Of a stretch of 64,000 bases of DNA, positions 23,505 to 33,256 are shown piece by piece. The stretch is taken from contig NZ_JAQNDL010000003.1 of NCBI RefSeq assembly GCF_028368995.1, forward strand, positions 248,001-312,000. The letters are read 5' to 3'. The position numbers and the translations under genes were made by a program. The notes under the pieces are model-generated. The model searched no databases and was not told the origin of the DNA. It saw nothing but the letters and a program-made list of their open reading frames with translations. The stretch comes from Nannocystis bainbridge (GTDB taxonomy: Bacteria > Myxococcota_A > Polyangia > Nannocystales > Nannocystaceae). Positions within the stretch are counted from its first letter, which is position 1. Every line of letters starts with the position of its first letter.

Positions 23505-25169
23505 TCACGGACGTACGAGCAGCAGGAACGAATCGTACGCCTGTTTGGACGCCCCCTGGTGCTCGTCATCGGTTCCGACCTCGACGCTGTCCTCTCCCAC
23601 CGCGAGCTCGCCGATGCCGCGCGCATAACCGAGGAACACGACCGCGCTGTCGTTGGCAGTGACGTACGTGGCCCCGCTCTTCTGCGTATCGGACGTGTGC
23701 TTGGCGCGAACATGCCACGTCACTTGTGACGACAGCGACAACGGGAGCCGCGCGGCGAAGAACGTCTGATTCAGCGAAGTAAGCTGCAGATTCCGAATGT
23801 CGATAGTCTTGTCGAAACGACCGGCAAGGTAGAATTCCGAGGGGCCGGCCGGCTCGACGCCGAACAGGTACCCGCTGCCCCAGATCGTCGGGAACCACTC
23901 GGCGTGCGTGCAGGAGCCGCCGCCGTCGAGCGCAGCCCAGGCGAAGGACAAGCCGCCGGGGAGCTCGGCCGGACTCACCATCCCGCACGTCCCCAATGCC
24001 TCCGCGGATCCGCCGGTGGCGAGGGCCGTCAGGATCTTCTGGTCGGAAACGGCGGTGTCGAGCACGACCTCGTTGTTGCTTTCGCTGCCGAACACGCGGC
24101 ACCAGTTCCACCGCGTTTCGGCCGACGCCCAATCTGCCGGATCTCGGCTGACCTCGGCGACGAACCCGTGGCGATTATTGACGACTCCGCCGTCGCACGG
24201 TCCCCACTCTGCGGCCGCCGTCGGATCCTCCGGGATCAGCACGGTCCCCCCGAGGATCATCGTCGGTTCACCGGGACGCAGCGTCAGACTGCGAGCAGTT
24301 GTATTGCGGCCGAGTTCGCCGGAGCCTCCACCGACGCAGTGCGACTCCTCGGGCAGACTCAGCGAGGTATTGAACTTCGACAGCAGAATCCCTGTCGGTT
24401 TCAAGGGAGTCGGGGCGTAGCACATGCCCGCGACGAACACCTCGTCCCCGTCGACCGCGATGTCCATCCCGGCCGCGGCCTCAGCGTTCAGCAACACCCC
24501 TTTCAACGGCTGCCCGTCAGCGTCGAAGCTGACCACGAACGCGGCCTCCGGCATCGACGGCTTCAGGCTGACCGTCGAGAACGAGACCGATCCGCGCAGC
24601 CGACCCGTGATGTAAGCGCCTCCGGCGTCGGCAGCGATCGCTAACCGGTACTGCTCCGGCTTGTACTCCTCGAGCGCGAGGTCCGTGCTCTGGCCGTGTC
24701 GTGCCCATTGGAGTTTACCGTCCGGACAGAACTTGTAGACGAACGGCACCTGCGTGTCGGAAGTCGCCATCGTACTGCCATCGAGCAGGAGCTCGCGGTC
24801 GAACTGCCCGACCACGTAGATGTTCCCCTGTGGGTCGAGCGCCGCCCCGTGGAGCACCTGCGAGCGGGCTCCCGAGAACTTGACGAGCCGGATCAGGCTG
24901 CCCGACTCGCCTGGCGCCGGAGCGCCACACCCCCCCTCGTCGGGTCCCGCCGTCGTGTCGGACGCCGCCGAAGTCACGTCCCCCGTGGTCTCGGTCGACC
25001 CGGTACTCGTCGCACTCGACGTGGGCGTCGAACCGGTCGACTCGCTCCCCTTCGAGGTCGTCGTCGCGCCGCCCTGACTGTCCGAGATACCGTAGGTATC
25101 GAGAGTACATGCGCAAAACAGCGCGAGGTGGCTCCCCACGAGCGGACGCACCCGACGGCGGAATCGCAT
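23505..25169 (-). CDS. Large secreted lipoprotein with propeller-like repeats
   Basis: 554 residues from ATG 25169-25167; the frame extends 36 codons further, but this ATG gives MRFRRRVRPLVGSHLALFCAC, a recognisable lipoprotein signal. A Ser/Thr linker follows (about 30-75). The rest shows repeated segments such as ALDPQGNIYVVGQFDRELLL and LAIAADAGGAYITGRLRGSV, the pattern of SBBP/NHL-like beta-propeller proteins, with scattered cysteines. No catalytic motif is visible. It is convergent with the pseudokinase gene (9 bases) and divergent from the kinase at 25432. Confidence 0.75.
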   Translation of the reverse strand: MRFRRRVRPLVGSHLALFCACTLDTYGISDSQGGATTTSKGSESTGSTPTSSATSTGSTETTGDVTSAASDTTAGPDEGGCGAPAPGESGSLIRLVKFSGARSQVLHGAALDPQGNIYVVGQFDRELLLDGSTMATSDTQVPFVYKFCPDGKLQWARHGQSTDLALEEYKPEQYRLAIAADAGGAYITGRLRGSVSFSTVSLKPSMPEAAFVVSFDADGQPLKGVLLNAEAAAGMDIAVDGDEVFVAGMCYAPTPLKPTGILLSKFNTSLSLPEESHCVGGGSGELGRNTTARSLTLRPGEPTMILGGTVLIPEDPTAAAEWGPCDGGVVNNRHGFVAEVSRDPADWASAETRWNWCRVFGSESNNEVVLDTAVSDQKILTALATGGSAEALGTCGMVSPAELPGGLSFAWAALDGGGSCTHAEWFPTIWGSGYLFGVEPAGPSEFYLAGRFDKTIDIRNLQLTSLNQTFFAARLPLSLSSQVTWHVRAKHTSDTQKSGATYVTANDSAVVFLGYARGIGELAVGEDSVEVGTDDEHQGASKQAYDSFLLLVRP

Positions 25170-25431
25170 ACGGCGGCCAGGATACACCAGCGCCACCCGT
25201 GGTCCATGGTCCGGCACCGGCGGCTTCGGTCGGCCGTGATCTCGGAAATTTACCCGCGGTCGGCGCCCATTCGACAATCCTTCCTCCGCTCTGCCGCATG
25301 CCGCAGGCGCGCCCGGACGGCCCCCTCGTTCCTCATCGCCATGCGGTGAGGTCGCATGTAGCGCCGTTCATCTTTCCGCATCCGCCGACGCTCTGGAGAG
25401 GGACCGCTCGTGCCCGCTACACTGTCGGCCG

Positions 25432-27195
25432 GTGAGGACGACAGACCCGGCGGAGGCACTGATCGGCGAGCTCGTCGACGACCGTTATCGGCTCCGTCGG
25501 AGGATCGGCCGCGGCGGGATGGGAGCGGTCTATGAGGCGGACGCCGTCCGTCTCGGTCGCCTGTGCGCCGTCAAGGTGCTGCTCCCCGAGTTCACGCGCG
25601 ACGAAACGGCCATGCAACGCTTCCGTCGCGAGGCTCAGGTCGCGTCGCGCGTCAAGCACACCCACGTCGTCGACATCTTCGACACCGGCACCACGAGCGC
25701 CGGCCTCGGCTACATCGCCATGGAGCTGCTGCACGGCGAGAGCCTCGGCACGACGCTCCGTCGAGAAAAGCGGCTCCCCTGGCCGCGTGCGCGGCACATC
25801 GCGCTGCAGATCTGCCGCGCGCTGGCGGCAGCGCACGCACGCGGGGTGATCCACCGCGACATGAAGCCGGACAACTGCTTTCGGCTGAGCCGGGACGGCG
25901 ACCCCGACTTCATCAAGATCCTCGACTTCGGGATCGCCAAGCTGACCGACGCCGACAGCGCCGAGCTCCGCCTGACCGCCAGCGACTCCTTGATCGGCAC
26001 CTATTCGTACATGGCGTACGAACAGATCAAGGGTCTCGACCCGGATCACCGCGTCGATATCTGGGCCGTCGGCGTCATCCTGTACGTCATGCTGACCGGG
26101 GTGTTGCCGTTCTACGGTCAGAACGAGCGGCAAGTCTTCTCCGCGATCCTCCTGCAGGAACCCACGCCGATCCGCGAATTGCTCCCCGGAGTCGATGTCC
26201 CGCCGGAGCTCGAGGCCGTCGTGGCACGCGCCCTCGAGAAGTCGCGCGACGCCCGATTTCCCACCGTCGATGCCCTCGCGCGAGCGCTCGAGGACGTCGG
26301 CCGGCCGAAGTCCCCCGCAGCGAGCGCTCTCCAATCCGTCGCGGCGACCGCCTTCACCCCTCTCGATGACGACGCGCAGACGCTCGACAGGGGCCTTCCG
26401 GCGCGATCTCTCACCCGCGTCGCCGCACCGGCGGCGCCTCCCGGGCGACCGGGTGCAGCCGACATCCCCGAGGACACCGCCGACAGCGGGCGCAGAGCTC
26501 TCGTGCCCTCCACCGATCCGCTGGTCCGCGCCGAGGTCGCGCGAGCGGCCGAATCCAGGGGCACGGCGCCTGCCCGCTTGCCCGACCTCGGCGCCGCAGA
26601 GGCCGAAGAGGCCGCACCCGGCCGGATCGCCCCCCTCGTCGCCTCGTCGGTCTTTCTGACCCTCGCATTGTTCGCAGTGGTCTTCGCGCTGATATCTGGC
26701 TCCTTCTTCGCCGAGCCTTCACCCGCCCCCGCACCCGAGCAGGCACCGGAGCCCGCGCAGCCGCCCGCCGCGCCCGCCCTGGTGACTGCTCCCGAACAGC
26801 CGAAGACTGTCGACGCGCCCGTCCCCACGCCACCGATCTCGACGCCTCCGCCCGCGGCCGCCGACACGCGTCAATCCAAGGCACGCGGGAAGAAGCCCGC
26901 GAAACGACCCGCCGTCGACACCAAGGCCACAGCCGCGAGCGAGCTCGCCAAGCTGTGCATCAGCAAGCCGATCCGCGACTGCTTCGTGGAGAAGCAGAAG
27001 CAGGACGAGGAGATGAAGGTGAGCTTCCAGCTCGATCCCGCGACCGGCGCCGTGCAGCCCATCTTCCCGCTGCTACAACACAAGACTCTCCTCGCCACCT
27101 GTCTCGAGGGCAAGATGAAGACCTGGCGGCTGCCGAAGGCCGGCGCAGGCGAGGCGCCCCCGACGCTCTCCTGTATCCTCAATCGCCAGCGCTGA
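25432..27195 (+). CDS. Transmembrane Ser/Thr protein kinase
   Basis: 587 residues from GTG 25432. The kinase domain is about residues 17-285: GRGGMGAVYEA, CAVKVLLPE, HRDMKPDN, LDFGIAKL, and then GTYSYMAYEQ, where the usual APE triplet is AYE. A Pro/Ala-rich linker leads to one transmembrane helix (about 405-427) and a further Pro/Ala-rich outer linker. The last 85 residues form a small domain with paired cysteines (LCISKPIRDCF and TCLEGKM), also seen at the ends of other myxobacterial membrane proteins, though I cannot name it. The layout resembles PknB-type receptor kinases with an unusual outer domain. Its convergent neighbour is the membrane protein at 27210. Confidence 0.9.
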   Translation: MRTTDPAEALIGELVDDRYRLRRRIGRGGMGAVYEADAVRLGRLCAVKVLLPEFTRDETAMQRFRREAQVASRVKHTHVVDIFDTGTTSAGLGYIAMELLHGESLGTTLRREKRLPWPRARHIALQICRALAAAHARGVIHRDMKPDNCFRLSRDGDPDFIKILDFGIAKLTDADSAELRLTASDSLIGTYSYMAYEQIKGLDPDHRVDIWAVGVILYVMLTGVLPFYGQNERQVFSAILLQEPTPIRELLPGVDVPPELEAVVARALEKSRDARFPTVDALARALEDVGRPKSPAASALQSVAATAFTPLDDDAQTLDRGLPARSLTRVAAPAAPPGRPGAADIPEDTADSGRRALVPSTDPLVRAEVARAAESRGTAPARLPDLGAAEAEEAAPGRIAPLVASSVFLTLALFAVVFALISGSFFAEPSPAPAPEQAPEPAQPPAAPALVTAPEQPKTVDAPVPTPPISTPPPAAADTRQSKARGKKPAKRPAVDTKATAASELAKLCISKPIRDCFVEKQKQDEEMKVSFQLDPATGAVQPIFPLLQHKTLLATCLEGKMKTWRLPKAGAGEAPPTLSCILNRQR

Positions 27196-27209
27196 CCGCC
27201 GGCAGCCCG

Positions 27210-28208
27210 TCAAAAGGCGAAGCCGAGAGATACGTTCACCCCGCCGCGCCAGGCGGGAGCGACCCCCACGCTCGTCCCGTGGCGGCGAAGCAGCGCCGCC
27301 GCTCCCGACGACTTGCGTCGCTTGCCGGCGAGCACCGCCGCGAGCGCGATCGTCGTCGCACCCAGGACCCCGGTCATCACTCCGGTGACGATCGCCGCCG
27401 TGCCGAGCCCCTCCCAGCGCTTGCACGCGACACTCACGTCGCTGCCATCCATGCTTCCGTTCGCCTCGCTGCACATGTCGTCGTCGACGCCGTGAGCGAC
27501 ATCGTTGCCAGGGTCGGCGTCCTCGTAGCTGGCGACCGCCGCGTCATAAATCCGGTTGTAGGCTGCGCCGCGAAACGGCGCCTTGTAACGAGACAGCCCC
27601 GTCCCGAGGCTCACCGCCAGCAGGGCCGCCGTGAAACCGGCCGAGATCGCCAGACCGACGACGAGACGACGCTCGCCTGGCTGTTTCGTCGCATCCGTGC
27701 GCGCCTGGATCGCGATTGCAGGCTCGGCGGCGGCCGGCGTCTCCCGCTCGGCACACCCGCGCTGGGCGCTCGCCCGCTCGAGCCCCTCTCGCAGCCCGGA
27801 CATGCCCACGTACTCGTCCGAGTTCTCGGCCCCGGCCCCATACACGGCCAAGAGACCCTGCAGATACTCGTCCGCGAGCTCGAGCCCCGCCCCTGCGAGC
27901 CCGCAGTCGTCCGGCTCGGCACGGAACGCCTCGCTGTACACGTTGGCCGCCCGGACGGCCAGATCGTTTCGCCGTCCCCGCGTGTCCCGCCGCTCCGGCA
28001 GCCGCCTCAGTTCGTCCGCGAGTCGGACCGCGGCTTCTTCGAACTTGTGCTGCTCGACGAGCACCTCGATCTCGCGGTCGAAGTCCTTCGGAGCCACCAC
28101 CGCAGCCCGAGCGAGCGAAGGACTGCCGAGCTCGACGGACAGCGCGAGCGCGAGGAGGCTGCGGAGCAGAGGTCGCGGTGAAGGTGCGCTGGGTGTTGCC
28201 TCCGACAA
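27210..28208 (-). CDS. Exported protein with two membrane helices, unknown function
   Basis: About 332 residues. I chose TTG 28208-28206 because GGAG lies five bases upstream and it opens on a signal peptide (RSLLALALSVELGSPSLARA). A GTG at 28304 would give an overly long leader. Residues about 40-130 are helical and look TPR-like (FDREIEVLVEQHKFEEAAVR, then further Ala/Leu-rich helices). Two transmembrane segments follow (VVGLAISAGFTAALLAVSLG, and a second Ala/Gly/Thr-rich one before GKRRKS) with a cysteine-containing loop between them (CSEANGS, VACKRW). This plan recurs next to myxobacterial kinases. It is convergent with the transmembrane kinase (14 bases apart). Confidence 0.65.
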   Translation of the reverse strand: MSEATPSAPSPRPLLRSLLALALSVELGSPSLARAAVVAPKDFDREIEVLVEQHKFEEAAVRLADELRRLPERRDTRGRRNDLAVRAANVYSEAFRAEPDDCGLAGAGLELADEYLQGLLAVYGAGAENSDEYVGMSGLREGLERASAQRGCAERETPAAAEPAIAIQARTDATKQPGERRLVVGLAISAGFTAALLAVSLGTGLSRYKAPFRGAAYNRIYDAAVASYEDADPGNDVAHGVDDDMCSEANGSMDGSDVSVACKRWEGLGTAAIVTGVMTGVLGATTIALAAVLAGKRRKSSGAAALLRRHGTSVGVAPAWRGGVNVSLGFAF

Positions 28209-28528
28209 TGTCGCTCCGGATGCCAGGGTAGCAAACTCGCTTTCGCGCGGGAAGCTCGTCGAGACCGACCATACCGAACAGCTAGCGAGAGCGCCGTCAA
28301 TCACGTGGACTGATCGTCCATGCGAGTGCAGGCTCACCTGTGCACACTTCGAACGAGCCCAAGCAGAGATTTTGTCGACGCCGCCACAGCCACCGCTCCG
28401 CAGTCTCCTCGTACCCCAGTGCCGACACCTCCAAGTGTCGGCCGCTTGCTCGACCAGGCGCCGCCCCCCGATCGCGCCCTGCGCCGGCCGACTTGGGTCG
28501 TGCAATCCATGACCTGGTATGGTCGAGC
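28209..28528. other. 320-base gap with no gene seen
   Basis: The gap lies between the end of the candidate immunity gene and the start of the membrane-protein gene at 27210-28208, all on the minus strand. It should carry the promoter of the latter. I see no repeat unit, clear promoter or terminator in it; the G+C content is back to the genomic level, in contrast to the immunity gene. Confidence 0.35.
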
Positions 28529-28930
28529 CTATATAAAGTCGGACTCCCAAAACCGGCTCTTGTTCAATTTCCCGCCAATCGTCAAGTGGTACATGGGCAG
28601 GCGTTTTTGGAAATGCCAGCGAATATCTGTAATATATCCGCGCCGGCCGTCCCGGAGTTCCACCTCCGATCCAAACGCTCGCAAGGGCACGTCGATTTTC
28701 TTAAACAGGCTCGGGCGTCCGCGAAACTCGTAATCCCCAGACCTGAGCGTAAGAAATTCCTCATCCTCGTTGACAACCTGTAGAACACGATTTCCAGGTG
28801 TTTCTTTCCGAACCGCATCAAGATCGTCGGGGTGGATCAGATTTGGTCCATGCTCCTCGAACCACTGATATAAACCCCATTGTGCACAAATTTTTGACAC
28901 CTTATTGCTACTTTCGGTAGTAGGGCACAT
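28529..28930 (-). CDS. Candidate immunity protein of the RHS toxin
   Basis: 133 residues if started at ATG 28930-28928, which overlaps the end of the RHS gene; a GTG at 28900-28898, just after the RHS stop, would give 123. The protein begins with WGLYQWFEEHGPNLIHPDDL and continues with VLQVVNEDEEFLTLRSG, a small soluble fold resembling the DUF6960-like family of short cytoplasmic proteins; this recall is unconfirmed. It has no signal peptide. Position directly behind a toxin-tipped RHS gene, small size and an A+T-richer composition than its surroundings are the usual marks of a polymorphic-toxin immunity gene. Neutralisation of the neighbouring toxin is inferred from context only. Confidence 0.65.
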   Translation of the reverse strand: MCPTTESSNKVSKICAQWGLYQWFEEHGPNLIHPDDLDAVRKETPGNRVLQVVNEDEEFLTLRSGDYEFRGRPSLFKKIDVPLRAFGSEVELRDGRRGYITDIRWHFQKRLPMYHLTIGGKLNKSRFWESDFI

Positions 28931-31900
28931 AACCCTGGAAGTTTCGATGAAAGGCACCTGTAGGGAGATTGCTGAACGCTTCTTCGGCAGCTTTGAGAGC
29001 CCCAGTTTTTGGTTTGAAATGTCCGGAAGCGTTGTCGACCGAAAAGATTCGCCCTCCGCGGATATCGACGATTCCTGCAGCTTGCACCCTCGGATCTGCA
29101 CCGCCGATGAGAGTTGGGTGGGGCATGCGTTGACCTGCCCGAGTGCCAATTGTGATGGCGCCATGTTTATCTACGACGTACATGAATTGCCCACTTGTGC
29201 GACTGTCTCCAATCTTTCCGGTTGCAGAAAGAAGATCTGTGATCTTTACCGCCGTCGGGTTCTTGATGTACTTACCGTTGACCAGGACACCAGCAGCTTC
29301 GTCCGCAGCTTTTGTCGAGGGGTCCACGGACGATAATTTATCGCCTCCCGCTGAATATGAATCCAGCGTACTCGAAGTAGCTGTAGCATCAGCATCCTTG
29401 CGCTCAGGGCAATCTTCTCCCTCGTGCTCCTTTCCACAAACGCTACAAGTATCGAGCCCGCGCGGGTCGAACTGCACCAGCGGGCAACACGTATACGCAT
29501 AGAGGTTGAGCCCCCCGCCCGTCCCTGCCGGGTCTTCCTCGAGATACCTCCCGAGCTCCGGGCTGTAGTACCGGAACCGGTTGTAGCAGAGCCCAGTCTC
29601 CGCATCATAAAGCTGCCCCGCAAGTCGGTGCGAGACCTCGAGCTCCCCCTCGGCTTTCGCCAGCCCGTACGGTGCCAGCTCGGCCGACCACACTCGCCGC
29701 CCATCACCATCGAGCGCCGCGACGGGCGCACCGCGCTGGTCGGTGACGAGGTAGTGGAGCTTGCCGCTGCCTGGCTCGGCATCGACCGAATCATAGTCGA
29801 TCATCAGCCAGGGCGTCAGCGAGAAGTCGTCGACGTAGACGTGCACTCGCAGCCGGCCGCTGCTGTGGAGCTCGGCGGCGAGGCGGTCGGTGTCCCAGAA
29901 ATACTCGGTCCAGGCCGCGCCGAAGGTCTTGCGGACCCGCCGCCCCAGTGGGTCGTAGTCGGCCGTCCACGGCGCGTCCAGGCCCTCGATCGCCCGCAGG
30001 CGGTCGAGCGCGTCGCGCTGGAAGCGCAGCGAGCGACCGTCGCGCTCCCACTCCGCCACGTTGTTGCGACCGTCGTAGCCGAGGCTGCCGCCGTTCGCCA
30101 TCACCAGCTGATTGCCCGGCCCGATCGCCGCCGCCGGCAGGTGCGGCGCCTCGACCAGGTTGCCGGCCGCGTCGTACCCGTACGCCTCGCTCGCGCCATC
30201 AGGCCGCGTCACGCCCGCGAGCTGGTGCGCCGCGTCGTAGCGATAGCGCGTCTCGCCGCGCTCCGAGTCCTTGACCGCCAGCAGGTCACCCTCCGCCGAA
30301 TAGGCGAATCGCCGCCGCCACGGATCTTCGTTGCTATCGACGGGGAACAGGTGCTTCTCGCGCACATGCCCGCGCGAGTCGACCTGCGTCAGCTCGCGCG
30401 CCCCGCAGGCGAGGTGCCGCGTGACCACCCCGTCCGACTCGAGCACCAGGCGATGCACGTTTCCGAGTGGGTCGGTGATCTCGAGCGTGCCGGCGTCGAC
30501 CCGCTGATAGCGCGTCGTGAACCGCCCCAGCACCGTCGTCGCCTGCAGCCGGTCGGCGAGGAACGCGTGCTCCACCCCGCGCCCGTCGCGGAAGTCCTTC
30601 CGACGCCGCCCCAGCCCCGTGTACGCGAACTCGAGGGTCCGCCCCGACCACTCGATACGCGCGAACTGCCCCGCCGGCGTATAGGCGTAGCGATGCTCCT
30701 CCCCATCGGCGAGCCGGCGCACCGACTTCAGGCTGTTCTCGCCGTATTGATAGGACACCAGCAGCTGGCCGCGCGCGTCGTGCTTCGCCGTCAGGTTGCC
30801 CGCGCGGTCGTACTTGTACGATTCGACCAGCTGCTCGTAATGCCGGACCTCGGTCAGCGCGTCGCGCAGGTCGTAGCGATAGGTGTGACGATTCCCGGCC
30901 GGGTCGGTGACCGCGGCGATCTGGTCGGTCAGCGTGTACTCGTAGCGGATCGTCCGCCCGAGCGGGTCGCGGGCGAGGTTGCGCAGATTGCCGCCGGCGA
31001 ACTCGAACTCGTAACGCCCGCCGTCGTGGTCCGAATACCAGCGCACCCAGCCGTTCGGGGTGTACGCCCATCGCCGCGGCGACGGGGCCGCCCCGCGCTC
31101 TTCCACCAGCAGGCCCAGCTCGTCGCGCCGCACCTGCGCCCGCGGGTCGCGCTCGGGGAACACATGCGAGTAGATCGAAGCCCCACCCGTCAGCAGCGGC
31201 CCCAGCCCCGGCGACGCCAGCGGCGCGTTCTCGAGGATCTCCGCCGCCAGATCGCCGAGCTCGAGCTCCGCCGGCGTGCGCGGCACCCGGTGCGGCAGCG
31301 GCCCCGACGGGCTCTCGACCGGCCGAATCCCGCCGTGCGCGGTGCGCCAGGCGACGATCTCGCCGGCGGCGTCGTACACCGCGCTGCGGGTGTCGCCGCC
31401 TGCGTCTGTCTCCTGGGTCAGTCGACCCGAATCGTCGTACTCGAAGCGGCGGATCCCGCCGTACGGGTCGATGATCTCGGTGATCGACAGCGACCCGTCG
31501 TAGCGATAAAGCCAGGCCCCGCCGTCGGCCCGCGTGACCTCGGTCGCCAGCGCCTCGGGCATGTAGCGCAGCTTCACCTCGCCGTTGCGATCGTGCCCGC
31601 GCGACAGCACGCAGCGGCCCGCGCCATCATAGAAGTACTCGAACTTGTAGCCGCAGCGATCGACGCGGGTCAGCATCCGGTGCGCCGCGTCGTAGGTGAA
31701 CCGCTGCGCATGCCCGTAGCGATCGGTCGCTGCCAGCAGGTCGCCCGTATCGCCGTACTGGTAGCGCATCAGCGCCAGCGGCTGCCCCTGCGCCCGCTCC
31801 GGGTGGCGGGACAACCAGATCGTCTGCACCCGATCGCCCGCGTGCTCGATCGTCACCACGGTCACGCCGGTGGCGTCGCTGAGCCTTATCAGTCGCCCGC

Positions 31901-32378
31901 GCGCATCGTGCTCGAGCGCGATCGAACCTGTCTCCCGGGACACCCTGTGCGGGCGCGCGACCGCGGCCGGGTCCGCGACCGCGAACGCGTACTCCGTCCC
32001 GTCCGGGTCCTGCAGCACGAAGCCGCGGCCCACCGGCCTCAGCAAGAAGCGCGCGCACTCGCTGACCTCGTCGGCGGGCGCGAACGGGAACAGCACCGTC
32101 TCGCCGTTCGGCTGGGTGTAAAGCCAGCCGTCGACCACCGCCCGCAGTGTGCGATCGTACTCGTGGGTGTGGCCATGGCCGAGCGGGCCGTCGCTCAGGT
32201 CCAGCGTATTGTAGTAGCGCCGCCAGACGATCGCCCCCGCCTCCGGCGATGGCCCGAGCGGCAGCGTGAACTCGGCCGCGACATCCGCGAGCGCACCGGT
32301 GACGACGTCGACCGGATCACCGACCCATCGCAGCCCCTGGCTCGCGCCGCACCGTGGAGTTTGCCCGTCCATCGTCAT
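28908..32378 (-). CDS. RHS-repeat polymorphic toxin (type VI secretion effector)
   Basis: 1156 residues from ATG 32378-32376, whose ATGA overlaps the stop of the PAAR gene. The N-terminus is a DUF6531-like segment (GDPVDVVTGALADVAAEFTL). Dozens of YD/RHS repeats follow (YDAAGEIVAW, YDRAGNLTAK and similar), which form the hollow RHS cage. The conserved core ends with LYDAETGLCYNRFRYYSPEL, then GRYLEEDPAG and VQFDPRGL near residue 975. The last 181 residues (28908-29453) are the variable toxin: a cysteine cluster (CSVCGKEHEGEDC), a linker, and a domain with RMPHPTLIGGADPRVQAAG and SVDNASGHFKP. The toxin part is visibly poorer in G+C than the rest, as expected for an exchangeable tip. Its chemistry is not known to me. 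Confidence 0.9.
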   Translation of the reverse strand: MTMDGQTPRCGASQGLRWVGDPVDVVTGALADVAAEFTLPLGPSPEAGAIVWRRYYNTLDLSDGPLGHGHTHEYDRTLRAVVDGWLYTQPNGETVLFPFAPADEVSECARFLLRPVGRGFVLQDPDGTEYAFAVADPAAVARPHRVSRETGSIALEHDARGRLIRLSDATGVTVVTIEHAGDRVQTIWLSRHPERAQGQPLALMRYQYGDTGDLLAATDRYGHAQRFTYDAAHRMLTRVDRCGYKFEYFYDGAGRCVLSRGHDRNGEVKLRYMPEALATEVTRADGGAWLYRYDGSLSITEIIDPYGGIRRFEYDDSGRLTQETDAGGDTRSAVYDAAGEIVAWRTAHGGIRPVESPSGPLPHRVPRTPAELELGDLAAEILENAPLASPGLGPLLTGGASIYSHVFPERDPRAQVRRDELGLLVEERGAAPSPRRWAYTPNGWVRWYSDHDGGRYEFEFAGGNLRNLARDPLGRTIRYEYTLTDQIAAVTDPAGNRHTYRYDLRDALTEVRHYEQLVESYKYDRAGNLTAKHDARGQLLVSYQYGENSLKSVRRLADGEEHRYAYTPAGQFARIEWSGRTLEFAYTGLGRRRKDFRDGRGVEHAFLADRLQATTVLGRFTTRYQRVDAGTLEITDPLGNVHRLVLESDGVVTRHLACGARELTQVDSRGHVREKHLFPVDSNEDPWRRRFAYSAEGDLLAVKDSERGETRYRYDAAHQLAGVTRPDGASEAYGYDAAGNLVEAPHLPAAAIGPGNQLVMANGGSLGYDGRNNVAEWERDGRSLRFQRDALDRLRAIEGLDAPWTADYDPLGRRVRKTFGAAWTEYFWDTDRLAAELHSSGRLRVHVYVDDFSLTPWLMIDYDSVDAEPGSGKLHYLVTDQRGAPVAALDGDGRRVWSAELAPYGLAKAEGELEVSHRLAGQLYDAETGLCYNRFRYYSPELGRYLEEDPAGTGGGLNLYAYTCCPLVQFDPRGLDTCSVCGKEHEGEDCPERKDADATATSSTLDSYSAGGDKLSSVDPSTKAADEAAGVLVNGKYIKNPTAVKITDLLSATGKIGDSRTSGQFMYVVDKHGAITIGTRAGQRMPHPTLIGGADPRVQAAGIVDIRGGRIFSVDNASGHFKPKTGALKAAEEAFSNLPTGAFHRNFQGYVPYYRK

Positions 32379-33256
32379 TTACAAGTCGAGGGGCCCTGCT
32401 GATCGCCGTCGTTCTTGCCGCGTCGGCTCGGCGGCATGTCGGCCCGCGAAAGATGACGCTGGGCCATCGCCACCCCGCTCGGCACCGGAAAGCCGCCGAT
32501 CAGGACGTTCGGCATCCCGAACAGCAGCGCGCCGACCGGCGGCCCGATGCACGGGTTCTTGCCCAGCAGCATCCCGAACGCCATCGTCGCCGCGTCCATC
32601 GCCAGCTGCGCCGCTCCCATCGCGGCCGACAACGCATAGCCCTCGGCGACCGCCGGATCTTCGGCGTTCGCCGAATCGACCGCGTCGGCGACCACCCCGA
32701 CGGCCTGGGCGGCCATGCCGACGTACGGCATCACCTGCACCACCTTGTTGGCGGCCGCGGCGACCGTGGCCAGCTTGCCCGGCTTCATCCGCGTGGGCGC
32801 GGGCCAGCAATGCATGGTGACATCGAACATGCGCGCGGCCCGGGCCCCGCCGATGAACACCTTCGACGAGCCGGTGAGGATCTCGAACCCCGGCAGCGGC
32901 GCCCCGAGGCAGGTCGGATTGATTCCGACGTCGCCGGCGCGCGCGGCCGGCAACCCGTTGATCAGCACCGACACGCAGCAGCCGAGAGTCACTGCGCCGA
33001 TCACCGGCAGCGGCGTCGGCAGCGGGATATGGGCGTGCGGCAGCCCGACCGCGAGCGAGCCGATCGTCGCCGCCGGGAACTCGGGCCACACCTGCGCCAG
33101 CGCGGCCGTGGCCACCGCGAACGTCTCGTTGAACTTGTCGACCGGCGCGTTGATGGTCGCCATCACCGTGCCGATGCCCTCTTGCAGCACCCGCGCCGGG
33201 TTCTTCGGCGGCTCGGGCGGCTGCTTCGGCGTCGCCGCGAGCGACACGCGGCTCAT
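32375..33256 (-). CDS. PAAR-domain-containing T6SS protein
   Basis: 293 residues from ATG 33256-33254, which overlaps the TPR-gene stop. A PAAR-like region sits at about 65-155: HIPLPTPLPVIGAVTLG, VLINGLPAARAGDVG, PTCLGAP and GSSKVFIGGARAARMFDVTM. Such domains form the sharp cone that caps the VgrG spike. A helical, Ala/Met-rich region follows (about 165-235), which could act as the effector-loading transmembrane segment. The end repeats a PAAR-like piece (GPPVGALLFGMPNVLIGGFP). Its gene lies between the TPR gene and the RHS gene with 4-base overlaps on both sides, so it is very likely translated with its effector. Confidence 0.85.
   Translation of the reverse strand: MSRVSLAATPKQPPEPPKNPARVLQEGIGTVMATINAPVDKFNETFAVATAALAQVWPEFPAATIGSLAVGLPHAHIPLPTPLPVIGAVTLGCCVSVLINGLPAARAGDVGINPTCLGAPLPGFEILTGSSKVFIGGARAARMFDVTMHCWPAPTRMKPGKLATVAAAANKVVQVMPYVGMAAQAVGVVADAVDSANAEDPAVAEGYALSAAMGAAQLAMDAATMAFGMLLGKNPCIGPPVGALLFGMPNVLIGGFPVPSGVAMAQRHLSRADMPPSRRGKNDGDQQGPSTCK

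Noticed and set aside
29424..32402. Long plus-strand open frame across the RHS gene
   Set aside because: The minus-strand RHS repeats are unmistakable; the plus-strand product is Arg/Pro/Val-rich shadow.
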